Source: Clostridiales bacterium (lineage in GTDB: Bacteria; Bacillota; Clostridia; Christensenellales; Aristaeellaceae). Taken from it: a stretch of DNA of 20,340 nt. This document shows, piece by piece, positions 7,080-13,758 of this stretch (the first letter of the stretch is position 1; each line of letters opens with the position of its first letter). Position numbers and translations under genes: made by a program. The DNA lies in assembly GCA_019420065.1 (NCBI GenBank), contig JAHZHX010000042.1:1-20340 (forward strand), in the 5' to 3' direction. Below the pieces are notes generated by a model. The model saw only the letters and a list, made by a program, of their open reading frames with translations. It ran no database searches and was not told where the DNA came from.

Positions 7080-7949
7080 ATGAAAAAATCAGGCGGAACC
7101 CTGCTGCTGCTGCTCACGGCGTTTATATGGGGCACAGCGTTTGTGGCGCAGCGGTCAGGCATGGATTTTATTGGCCCCATTACCTTCCAGTGCGCGCGCT
7201 CGCTGCTGGGCTTTTTTTCGTTGCTGCCTGTGGTATATTATCGCAAAAAGCGACTGGGATCAGCCTTCCGCACGCCTTCGCTTGCCGGCGCGCTTGCTTG
7301 CGGGCTGATTCTGGCCGCGGCCAGCACCCTGCAGCAGACCGGCCTTAAATATACTCCCGCAGGCAAAGCAGGCTTTATCAGTGCGCTGTATGTCGTGCTG
7401 GTGCCGCTGCTCGGCCTGTTTCTGAGACGGCGCGTGCGCCCGCTGGTATGGCTGAGCGTGCTTCTGGCGCTGTTCGGTTTGTATCTCATTTCCTCGGTCG
7501 GCAGCTTCAGCCTGCAAAAGGGCGAATGGCTGATTCTGGCCAGCGCTCTGCTTTATGCCATGCATATTCTGGCGGTCGATCATTTTGCGCCCGATATGGA
7601 CGGCGTGACCCTCAGCTGCCTGCAATTTCTGGTCGCGGGGCTGGCGGTGCTCCCGCCCGCCTTCCTTTGCGAGCAGCCGCAGGCCGCGCAGCTTTGGGAC
7701 GCGCGCTGGGCGCTTTTATATGCCGGCGTACTGTCCAGCGGCGTGGGCTATACCCTGCAAATCATCGGCCAGCAGCGTACACCGCCTGTCATCGCTTCCT
7801 TGACGCTGAGCCTGGAGTCCGTTTTTTCCGCCATCGCAGGCGGTCTGATCCTGCACGAAATCATGAGCGGCCGCGAGCTTGCGGGCTGCGCGCTGGTACT
7901 GCTGGCCGTCATTGTTTCCCAACTCCCGCAGCGGCACGCGAAGGGCTAA
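7080..7949 (+). CDS. EamA/DMT-superfamily permease (RhaT-like)
   Basis: The 289-residue protein is hydrophobic throughout with about ten predicted membrane spans in two EamA halves. It opens with TLLLLLTAFIWGTAFVAQRS, typical of these drug/metabolite exporters. The second half contains GVGYTLQIIGQQRTPPVIAS followed by LSLESVFSAIAGGLIL, a strong family signature. EamA proteins export amino acids, metabolites or drugs by proton antiport, and the substrate cannot be told from sequence. The start at 7080 is chosen because the first span begins a few residues later and the open frame upstream lies over glgB antisense. No good ribosome binding site is present (only CAGG), which agrees with a leaderless transcript. 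An in-frame ATG at 7062 also lacks a site. The gene is monocistronic and diverges from glgB. Confidence 0.88.
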   Translation: MKKSGGTLLLLLTAFIWGTAFVAQRSGMDFIGPITFQCARSLLGFFSLLPVVYYRKKRLGSAFRTPSLAGALACGLILAAASTLQQTGLKYTPAGKAGFISALYVVLVPLLGLFLRRRVRPLVWLSVLLALFGLYLISSVGSFSLQKGEWLILASALLYAMHILAVDHFAPDMDGVTLSCLQFLVAGLAVLPPAFLCEQPQAAQLWDARWALLYAGVLSSGVGYTLQIIGQQRTPPVIASLTLSLESVFSAIAGGLILHEIMSGRELAGCALVLLAVIVSQLPQRHAKG

Positions 7950-7988
7950 AGGCTGCAAAAGCGCCCATTTTTCCAAACGCTATGAATG

Positions 7989-8031
7989 CAAATGCGGATG
8001 TCGTGGCAGCAAACCACAGCATCCGCATTTG
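7989..8031. terminator. Long hairpin between convergent genes, possible bidirectional terminator
   Basis: CAAATGCGGATG (7989-8000) pairs perfectly with CATCCGCATTTG (8020-8031), and an inner GTGG/CCAC helix (8003-8006, 8014-8017) extends it. It sits midway between the convergent permease and UvrA-like genes. Neither side has a clean T-run, so termination efficiency is uncertain. Confidence 0.5.
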
Positions 8032-8070
8032 TCATGTCAGATGATTTTCTCCGCTCAGAGCCTTGCAGGA

Positions 8071-10560
8071 TCATATATATTTTCCCGTTATGCTTTCCTT
8101 GTTTTGGGCGATATCCTCCGGCGTGCCGGCCGCAACAATGCAGCCACCCTGTTCGCCGCCGCCCGGCCCCATGTCGATGATATAGTCCGCATTGCGAATC
8201 ACATCCAGATCGTGCTCGATGACGATAACCGTTGCCCCGCCGGATACCAGGCGGTCAAAGACCTTCAAAAGCGTTTGCACATCCAATGGATGCAGCCCGA
8301 TGGTCGGCTCATCAAACACAAATACGGTATCGTCCTGCTGCCGCCCCATTTCGGACGCCAATTTCAGCCGCTGGGCCTCGCCTCCGGATAAGCTGGGCGT
8401 GGCTTCCCCCAGGGTCAGATAGCCAAGGCCCAGATCCTGCAGGGCTTGCAGCCGGGAATGAACAAGCTTCATGTCCGCGCAGGCGCGCAGTGCCTGCTTG
8501 ATATCCATATCCATTATCTCAGGCAAGGAATAGGCATCGCCCGCCTTGTTGGGGCGCTTCACCCGCTGCGCATCCCGATGATACCGGCTGCCGCGGCACT
8601 CCGGGCATGGAATCTCCACATCCGGCAGAAACTGCACGTCCAGGCTGATCGCGCCGGTTCCATCGCAGGTCGGGCAGCGGAGTTTCCCGGTATTGTAGGA
8701 AAAATCCCCCGCTTTATATCCAAACAGCCTGGCGTCCGGCAGTCTGGCGTAGGCCTTCCGAAGCTCGTCATGCACGTTGGCGTAGGTCGCCACCGTGGAG
8801 CGAACGTTGATCCCAATGGGCGCGGCATCGATAAGCTTGACCTGGCGGATCCCCTCCGCGGCAATGCTTTTTACATGCGCGGGTTTCGCCGTCCCGTTTG
8901 TCACGGCATTCAGCGCGGGAATCAGGCTCTCCAGCACAAAGGTGGTTTTTCCCGAACCGGACACGCCGGTCACCACCGTCAGACGGCCCTTGGGAATGTC
9001 CGCTTCCAGGGGCTTGACCGTATGGATGGCGTCCGTGGAGAGGTGGATCGTACCCAGCGCAAACATGTCCCGCGCCGCCGGCCTTCTGCGAAGAAGGGGG
9101 ACTTTCCCATTCAAAAATGCGCCGATTCGGGAACGAGGATCGGCGGTAATCTCCGCAATCGTTCCCTGAGCAATGACCCGTCCTCCCTCTGCGCCCGCTT
9201 CCGGCCCCATCTCCACGACCCAATCCGCTTCGGACAGGATCTGCGTATCATGGTCTACCAGGATGACGGAATTGCCGTCCGCGATCAAATCGTGCATTAC
9301 ATCGGTCAGTCCCGCGATATTGGCAGGATGCAAACCGATAGACGGTTCATCCAGCACATACAGCACGCCGGTGGTGCGGTTGCGAACGGCGCGGGCCAGC
9401 TGCATCCGCTGCCGCTCTCCGGTGGAAAGCGTCGCTGCCGCCCTGTCGAGGGACAGGTATCCCAATCCCAGATCCATGAGCCGCCCGGCAGCCGTCCGGA
9501 AGGATTCACAGATGTTTTCCGCCATGGGGCGCATCTCCTCCGGCAGCGCGCCCGGAACCTGCGCCACCCATGCCGCAAGCGCCGACAATGGCAGCCGGCA
9601 TGCGTCCGCCAAGGTGATTCCGCAGATTTTCGGCTGCCTTGCGCGCTCGGAAAGCCTTGTGCCGCCGCAAGACGGGCAAATATCCTCCTTCAGAAAGCGC
9701 TCGACCCGTTTCATGCCGGTTTCGTCCTTGACCTTTGACAGCGCGTTTTCCACCGTATAGACCGCGTTGAAATACGTAAAATCCAGCTCTCCCGACTGAT
9801 TCGTGCCCTTGGCTTTATAAAAGATGTGCTTTTTCTCAGCCGGGCCATGGTAGACGATCTCTTTTTCCCGTTCGGTCAGCTCGCGAAACGGCACGTCGGT
9901 ACGAACGCCCATCGCTCTGCACACATCCGTCATCAGTGACCACATCAGCGTTTTCCATGGAAGCACCGCGCCTTCATCAATGGTCAGCGCATCATCCGGA
10001 ATCAGTGTGGACTCGTCTACCGTCCGGACAAGGCCGGTGCCGCCGCAGACAGCGCAGGCCCCCTGTGAATTAAAAGCAAGCTCCTCCGCGGAAGGCGCGT
10101 AAAAGCGTTCTCCGCAAACGGGGCAAACAAGCTGCCGCCCCGCAGCTACGGTAAGGTCAGGCTCCAGGTAATGTCCATTCGGACAGCAGTGATTGGCCAG
10201 CCTGGAAAACATGAGGCGTAAGCTGCTGAGCAATTCCGAACCGGTGCCAAAGGTACTGCGGATCCCCGGAATGCCGGGGCGCTGATGCAATGCCAGCGCC
10301 GCGGGAATATGCAGCACCTCATCCACCTGCGCCCGCGGCGCCTGCGATATTCTGCGCCGGGTGTAGGTGGACAATGCGTCCAGGTAGCGGCGGGAACCCT
10401 CCGCGTACAGCACGCCGAGGGCGAGGGAGGACTTGCCGGACCCGGACACGCCCGCAACGCCCACGATTTTGTGCAGCGGAATGTCCACGTCAATGTGCTT
10501 CAGATTATGGACATGGGCATTCCGGATTTGAATTGCCATGGGATCTTTCTGCTCGTTCAT
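8071..10560 (-). CDS. UvrA-like twin ABC ATPase, short paralogue
   Basis: This 829-residue protein has the UvrA fold. ATPase I has Walker A GVSGSGKS (37-44), an atypical signature LSTGE (378-382) and LDEPSIG; ATPase II has GVSGSGKT (532-539), LSGGEAQR (724-731) and FDEPTIG. The UvrA zinc-finger cysteines CPTCDGTG and CPECRGSR (629-655) are present. Full UvrA is about 940 residues. Here CCPNGH runs almost directly into CPVCGERF...FNSQGACAVC, so the UvrB-binding domain that normally lies between appears to be missing. Such short paralogues are known as class II/III UvrA or DrrC-like resistance proteins. A role in tolerance of DNA-binding drugs, independent of UvrB, is inferred. The ATG at 10560 is chosen for its GAGGAG site. 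It lies 48 bases downstream of the broken LysR gene, same strand. Confidence 0.88.
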   Translation of the reverse strand: MNEQKDPMAIQIRNAHVHNLKHIDVDIPLHKIVGVAGVSGSGKSSLALGVLYAEGSRRYLDALSTYTRRRISQAPRAQVDEVLHIPAALALHQRPGIPGIRSTFGTGSELLSSLRLMFSRLANHCCPNGHYLEPDLTVAAGRQLVCPVCGERFYAPSAEELAFNSQGACAVCGGTGLVRTVDESTLIPDDALTIDEGAVLPWKTLMWSLMTDVCRAMGVRTDVPFRELTEREKEIVYHGPAEKKHIFYKAKGTNQSGELDFTYFNAVYTVENALSKVKDETGMKRVERFLKEDICPSCGGTRLSERARQPKICGITLADACRLPLSALAAWVAQVPGALPEEMRPMAENICESFRTAAGRLMDLGLGYLSLDRAAATLSTGERQRMQLARAVRNRTTGVLYVLDEPSIGLHPANIAGLTDVMHDLIADGNSVILVDHDTQILSEADWVVEMGPEAGAEGGRVIAQGTIAEITADPRSRIGAFLNGKVPLLRRRPAARDMFALGTIHLSTDAIHTVKPLEADIPKGRLTVVTGVSGSGKTTFVLESLIPALNAVTNGTAKPAHVKSIAAEGIRQVKLIDAAPIGINVRSTVATYANVHDELRKAYARLPDARLFGYKAGDFSYNTGKLRCPTCDGTGAISLDVQFLPDVEIPCPECRGSRYHRDAQRVKRPNKAGDAYSLPEIMDMDIKQALRACADMKLVHSRLQALQDLGLGYLTLGEATPSLSGGEAQRLKLASEMGRQQDDTVFVFDEPTIGLHPLDVQTLLKVFDRLVSGGATVIVIEHDLDVIRNADYIIDMGPGGGEQGGCIVAAGTPEDIAQNKESITGKYI

Positions 10561-10608
10561 TCTGTTTCTCCTCGTTGTCATAAAGCCCTGTCCGTGACAG
10601 TCGGCAGT

Positions 10609-11400
10609 TCATCGCCGCGCTCTGTTTGCCAAATAAAACGTCGCATGGGCTTCATCATCAGTCAAAGGAATGCTGACGCGGTCTGGGTAGCCTTGCAGGC
10701 GAACATAATCCGTGGTGAAGCACGGAAGGGACGAGGCCCTGACCAATTCATCGAAGATCGCGGGATCTGTCTGCACCAGGAACTTGGAGGCAGGCATCTT
10801 TTCCCGGCAGAGGGTATCCCAAAAACCAAGCTCCGTGCGCAGCAGGAAGTTAAAGCCGTTGATCTCAGCGAAAGTCAGCGCCTTGCGCTTGGCCAAATCA
10901 TGCGCGGACGGCACGCAGACAAACAGTTTTTCCTGCATAAAAGGCCTTGCTCCGTCCACGGGAAATGGAAGAATGGCCATGTCGCAGGAACCATCCTCCC
11001 ATGCGGCAAGCGCCTCGTTGCTTTGTCAGACGACCGAGGATACCGTCATGTTCGGAAATTGCGCGTTCAGTTTGCGCTGCAGCTCCCACAAAGGAGCCGG
11101 CGCGCACGCTTTGACCGCAATGGTTTTCTGCCGCGCGTCAAAGTCACGCACCTGACGCACCGCCTGCTCCGCTTCCTGCAAAAGCCTTCGGGCAGCGTTG
11201 GCCGCTGTTTTTCCCGTTTCGTTCAGCTCAATTCTGTTCTTGCCGCGAATGAACAGCGGCACGGCAAAGGCCTCCTCCAAGTGCTGCATGGAACGGGTGA
11301 CGGAGGGCGTGGAGATGTGAAATTCATCGGCCACGCGGCTCAGCGTGCCCAGATCAGCAAAGGCCGCCAGCTGACTGAGTTCGTACAGGTCAAGCATCAT
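10609..11400 (-). pseudogene. LysR-family regulator with an in-frame TGA stop
   Basis: Read in one frame, this is a LysR-type regulator. It starts MMLDLYELSQLAAFADLGTL, and the winged-helix recognition region reads STPSVTRSMQHLEEAF. The effector domain begins near KTIAVKACAP and ends YLANRARR. A TGA at 11026-11028 follows MTVSSVV and precedes QSNEALAAWEDGSCD in the same frame, so a single nonsense change, with no frameshift, cuts the protein to about 124 residues. The total would be near 263 residues, a little short for the family. The truncated product keeps its DNA-binding domain and could still bind. GGAGG at 11405-11409 supports ATG 11400 or 11397. It diverges from an aldo/keto reductase, a common LysR arrangement. 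A sequencing error is the main alternative. Confidence 0.8.
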
Positions 11401-11425
11401 GCTTCCTCCATTCCATTTCAAATTC

Positions 11426-11506
11426 TGAAAAGCAGTTTGCGATATTGATAGTGTACAACACCGAAAAAGCGTTGTAAAGTAGATGACGGGAAAAAACTGC
11501 TTTTCA
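11426..11506. repeat. 13-bp inverted repeat framing the LysR/reductase intergenic region
   Basis: TGAAAAGCAGTTT (11426-11438) and AAACTGCTTTTCA (11494-11506) are perfect inverted copies 55 bases apart. Between them TACAAC (11454-11459) and GTTGTA (11471-11476) form a smaller palindrome with an 11-base spacer, the geometry of a LysR T-N11-A box. Together they look like a two-site LysR regulatory region controlling both divergent genes. Binding is inferred. Confidence 0.5.
11450..11478 (-). promoter_or_regulatory. Promoter of the LysR gene
   Basis: Minus-strand TTTACA (11473-11478), 17 bases, TACACT (11450-11455). It overlaps the small palindrome 11454-11476, which would suit negative autoregulation. 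No convincing promoter for the opposite strand was found. Confidence 0.5.
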
Positions 11507-11525
11507 TAAATCGGGAGGCGTCATT

Positions 11526-12008
11526 ATGGAATATGTCACTTTGAACAACGGTATCAAAATGCCAAAGCTGGGCTATGGCGTGTATCAGACCCCGCCGGAG
11601 GATACCAAACGCTGCGTGCTGGACGCCATTGATGTTGGCTACCGCAGCATTGACACCGCGCAGGCCTACGGCAATGAGGAAGGCGTTGGCGCCGCGCTGG
11701 CAGAGAGTGGACTGCCCCGGGAAGAATTCTTCCTGACCACCAAGGTCTGGATCACCCATGCGGGCTACGAAAAGGCCAAGGCGTCCATCGAGGAATCCCT
11801 CCGAAAGCTGCGCACGGATTATCTTGACCTGCTGCTTATCCACCAGCCATTCGGCGATTATTACGGCAGCTACCGGGCCATGGAAGAATTATACAAGGCA
11901 GGCAAGCTCCGCGCCATCGGCGTTTCCAACTTCGGTCCGGATCGATATCTGGATCTTCAGCACTTCGCAGAAGTAAAGCCCGCCGTACTGATATATATGA
12001 AAGCATAA
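11526..12008 (+). pseudogene. Aldo/keto reductase, C-terminal half missing
   Basis: The frame encodes the first 153 or so residues of an AKR5-like NADPH-dependent reductase. It starts VTLNNGIKMPKLGYGVYQT, and the catalytic tetrad is complete: D43, Y48 (DTAQAYGNE), K73 (TTKVW) and H106 (LLIHQP). VSNFGPDRYL follows. After EVKPAV the family would continue with NQVE and over 100 more residues carrying the NADPH-binding end of the barrel. Instead the frame reads LIYMKA and stops, so homology is lost at about 11988. A GGGAGG site at 11513-11518 supports the start. The protein cannot complete the TIM barrel and should be inactive. It was probably activated by the divergent LysR gene, which is also broken. 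Confidence 0.85.
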
Positions 12009-12382
12009 AGGAGTGTTGTCCAGCCGAAATCATTGATTTAAGGAATTGTCCCGCGTATAAATAATATTTCAAATGCAGGATTGTTGAGAAGTTGTCTTAT
12101 TTAAACGGCAGCTCAGCAACGGTATGACCACTCTACACCTACGATCAGCAATATTCTCATCAAGACATACCACTGCCCTCCACAGTGGCAGTCGATCTCT
12201 TGCCGCATCCCGGAACCGGATCAACCGAAGCTGCACTGTATCGTACCGCAAAAAAAGAAGCTTCTGCCGCTCATGCCCCCCTCTCAAAATGTATGCCGCT
12301 CTATTAGCCTTTGCATCGTCCGCGTTGCCGCCTACTTTTTTCTGCAATATGTATTTGAGCTGTCGAATCTTTGCGAAACCAA
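12009..12382. other. Gene-poor stretch after the reductase break
   Basis: This stretch of about 370 bases has no recognisable gene. The longest frames, on both strands, are low-quality (many Arg, Ser and Cys, no ribosome binding site) and match no family I know. It starts where reductase homology ends and stops at the btu promoter, so it may be the scar of an insertion or deletion, but no terminal inverted repeat or target duplication was seen. Confidence 0.5.
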
Positions 12383-12411
12383 TTGACGCAAGGCTTGGGA
12401 GGTTCTATAAT
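12383..12411 (+). promoter_or_regulatory. Sigma-A promoter of the btu operon
   Basis: TTGACG (12383-12388), exactly 17 bases, then a perfect TATAAT (12406-12411). Transcription would start near 12418, just before the riboswitch P1 stem. Confidence 0.85.
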
Positions 12412-12431
12412 AGATGCGACAAATGAATAGC

Positions 12432-12611
12432 CGGTGTATCTGCGCGGCAACGCGCGACACGTCCTTTGGACAGAACGTGTCATGGGAATGCGGATGAGAG
12501 TTCCGAGCTATCCCAGTAACCGTGAAGCGGACGAAAGCAGGAAGAAACCACTGCAAAAGCGGGAAGGTGAGCAAGTAGGATGAAGCCAAGCCGGGAGACC
12601 TGTTTACACCG
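12432..12611 (+). promoter_or_regulatory. Cobalamin riboswitch aptamer
   Basis: The conserved cobalamin core is visible in order: GGGAATGCGG and GATGAGAGTTCCGAGC (12484-12508), CCCAGTAACCGTGA (12512-12525), ACCACTG (12547-12553), GCGGGAAGGTGAG (12559-12571) and the B12 box AAGCCAAGCCGGGAGACCTG (12583-12602). CGGTGTA (12432-12438) pairs perfectly with TACACCG (12605-12611) as the closing P1 helix, and GACACGT/ACGTGTC (12455-12461 with 12475-12481) forms a side stem. The aptamer binds a cobalamin and should shut off the transporter genes downstream when vitamin B12 is abundant. Which cobalamin form it prefers was not determined. Confidence 0.93.
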
Positions 12612-12679
12612 TGAATCAAATCTTTCCTCTGGGGGTGGGAAATGCTATGGAGGCTGACGGTTTTGCCGTGAGTCTGTTT

Positions 12680-12713
12680 AGTGTTCCTCAGGGAGGAACA
12701 CTGTTTTTTGTTT
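12680..12713 (+). terminator. Riboswitch-controlled terminator upstream of btuF
   Basis: AGTGTTCCT (12680-12688) and AGGAACACT (12694-12702) form a 9-bp stem with a five-base loop, followed by GTTTTTTGTTT. It lies between the aptamer and btuF, so it is the likely expression platform: B12 binding promotes termination. The competing antiterminator pairing was not resolved by eye. Confidence 0.85.
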
Positions 12714-12769
12714 AAGCAGCGTCCTCTCGCTGGTTCATTTGATCTGGAATAATCAGGAGGGAACCTCAA

Positions 12770-13690
12770 ATGTCCAAGAAACTCGCTGCCCTGTTCCTCG
12801 CCATGCTGATGCTTTTCAGCATGACCACCGTACTGGCCGAAGACACAACCGTCACGATCACCGACATGTATGATCGTGAGATCACCCTGTCTGAGCCCGC
12901 CACCCGTATCGTCGCGCTTACGCCAGCCGATTGCGAAATTCTCTGCGCCATCGGCTGCGAGGATGCTCTGGTGGGCCGCGGCAGCTACTGCGACTATCCG
13001 GAATCCATTCAGGCGCTTCCCGTTGTGCAATCCGGCGCGGATACCAACATCGAGGAAATCCTGGCGCTCAATCCCCAGGTCGTGCTCATGAGCGACATGT
13101 CTCAGACAAAAGAACAGGTCAAAATGCTGGAAGAAAACGGCGTAAAGGTTGTCATCAGCGACGCGAACGACATCGTCGGCGTATACACCGCCATCCGTAT
13201 GATCGGTGCGCTGATGGGCAAGAACGCCGAAGCGGAAGCGCTGGCGGCGGATATGCAGTCTGCCTTTGACAGGATAGCCGCAGCCAGTGAAAACACCGGC
13301 AAGACCGTGTATTTCGAGGTTTCTCCGCTGCAGTGGGGCCTGTGGACGGCCGGCAGCAATACCTTCATGGATGAGCTGGCAACCATATGCGGTTTGACCA
13401 ATGCCTTTGCCGATGTGGACGGCTGGGCCTCCATCAGCGAAGAACAGGTTCTGGCGCGCGACCCCGATTACATTGTGACCATCACCATGTATTATGGCGA
13501 AGGCCCCACCCCGGTAGAAGAGATCATGGGGCGCGAGGGCTGGGCTGATCTGAAGGCGGTTGTGAACGGCAGCATTCTCAACGCTGACTCCAACTCCATC
13601 TCTCTCCCCGGTCCCCGTCTGAAGGACGCCGCCATTGAGCTGTACAACTTCGTCAACGGCGTCAAGGGTGAGGAAGCGCCTGCCGCGTAA
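12770..13690 (+). CDS. btuF: Cobalamin-type ABC transporter substrate-binding protein (BtuF-like)
   Basis: The 306-residue protein is a class III periplasmic-type binding protein (FecB/BtuF fold). It has DREITLSEPATRIVALTPAD near the N-terminus, GRGSYCDYPESI, then NIEEILALNPQVVLMSD. The second lobe contains FMDELATICGLTNAF and WASISEEQVLARDPDYIV. The riboswitch upstream makes a corrinoid the likely ligand; by sequence alone heme or siderophore binding is also possible. Residues 1-23 form a signal peptide ending VLA before EDT. No lipobox cysteine is present, unusual for a Gram-positive binding protein, which is normally a lipoprotein. AGGAGG at 12755-12760 supports the start. It is the first gene of the btuFCD cluster. 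Confidence 0.9.
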   Translation: MSKKLAALFLAMLMLFSMTTVLAEDTTVTITDMYDREITLSEPATRIVALTPADCEILCAIGCEDALVGRGSYCDYPESIQALPVVQSGADTNIEEILALNPQVVLMSDMSQTKEQVKMLEENGVKVVISDANDIVGVYTAIRMIGALMGKNAEAEALAADMQSAFDRIAAASENTGKTVYFEVSPLQWGLWTAGSNTFMDELATICGLTNAFADVDGWASISEEQVLARDPDYIVTITMYYGEGPTPVEEIMGREGWADLKAVVNGSILNADSNSISLPGPRLKDAAIELYNFVNGVKGEEAPAA

Positions 13691-13706
13691 ACCGGATACG
13701 CTCTTT

Positions 13707-13729
13707 GGGGAGCCTGAAAATGGCTCCCC
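13707..13729 (+). terminator. Stem-loop between btuF and btuC
   Basis: GGGGAGCC (13707-13714) pairs with GGCTCCCC (13722-13729) around a seven-base loop, 16 bases after btuF. What follows is only moderately T-rich (TCTTTCATCATTTC), so it is more likely a partial terminator or mRNA stabiliser that favours expression of the binding protein over the permease. Confidence 0.55.
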
Positions 13730-13758
13730 TCTTTCATCATTTCACACAAGAGGGGACT

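Noticed and set aside
8446..9738. Plus-strand frame of 430 codons opposite the UvrA-like gene
   Set aside because: Antisense shadow; the minus strand has all ABC and zinc motifs, and the plus frame resembles nothing.
10561..10581. Upstream ATG for the UvrA-like gene at 10581
   Set aside because: The GAGGAG site lies between it and the ATG at 10560, so the downstream start is better.
11026..11028. TGA in the LysR gene as recoded selenocysteine or tryptophan
   Set aside because: No SECIS-like hairpin was evident, LysR proteins do not use selenocysteine, and TGA acts as a normal stop in other genes here such as glgB.
12124..12426. 100-codon plus-strand frame before the btu promoter
   Set aside because: It is Ser/Arg/Cys-rich, lacks a ribosome binding site and runs through the btu promoter; no family likeness.
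12332..13030. Minus-strand frame across the cobalamin riboswitch
   Set aside because: It covers the structured riboswitch and the btuF start in antisense and has no coding features.
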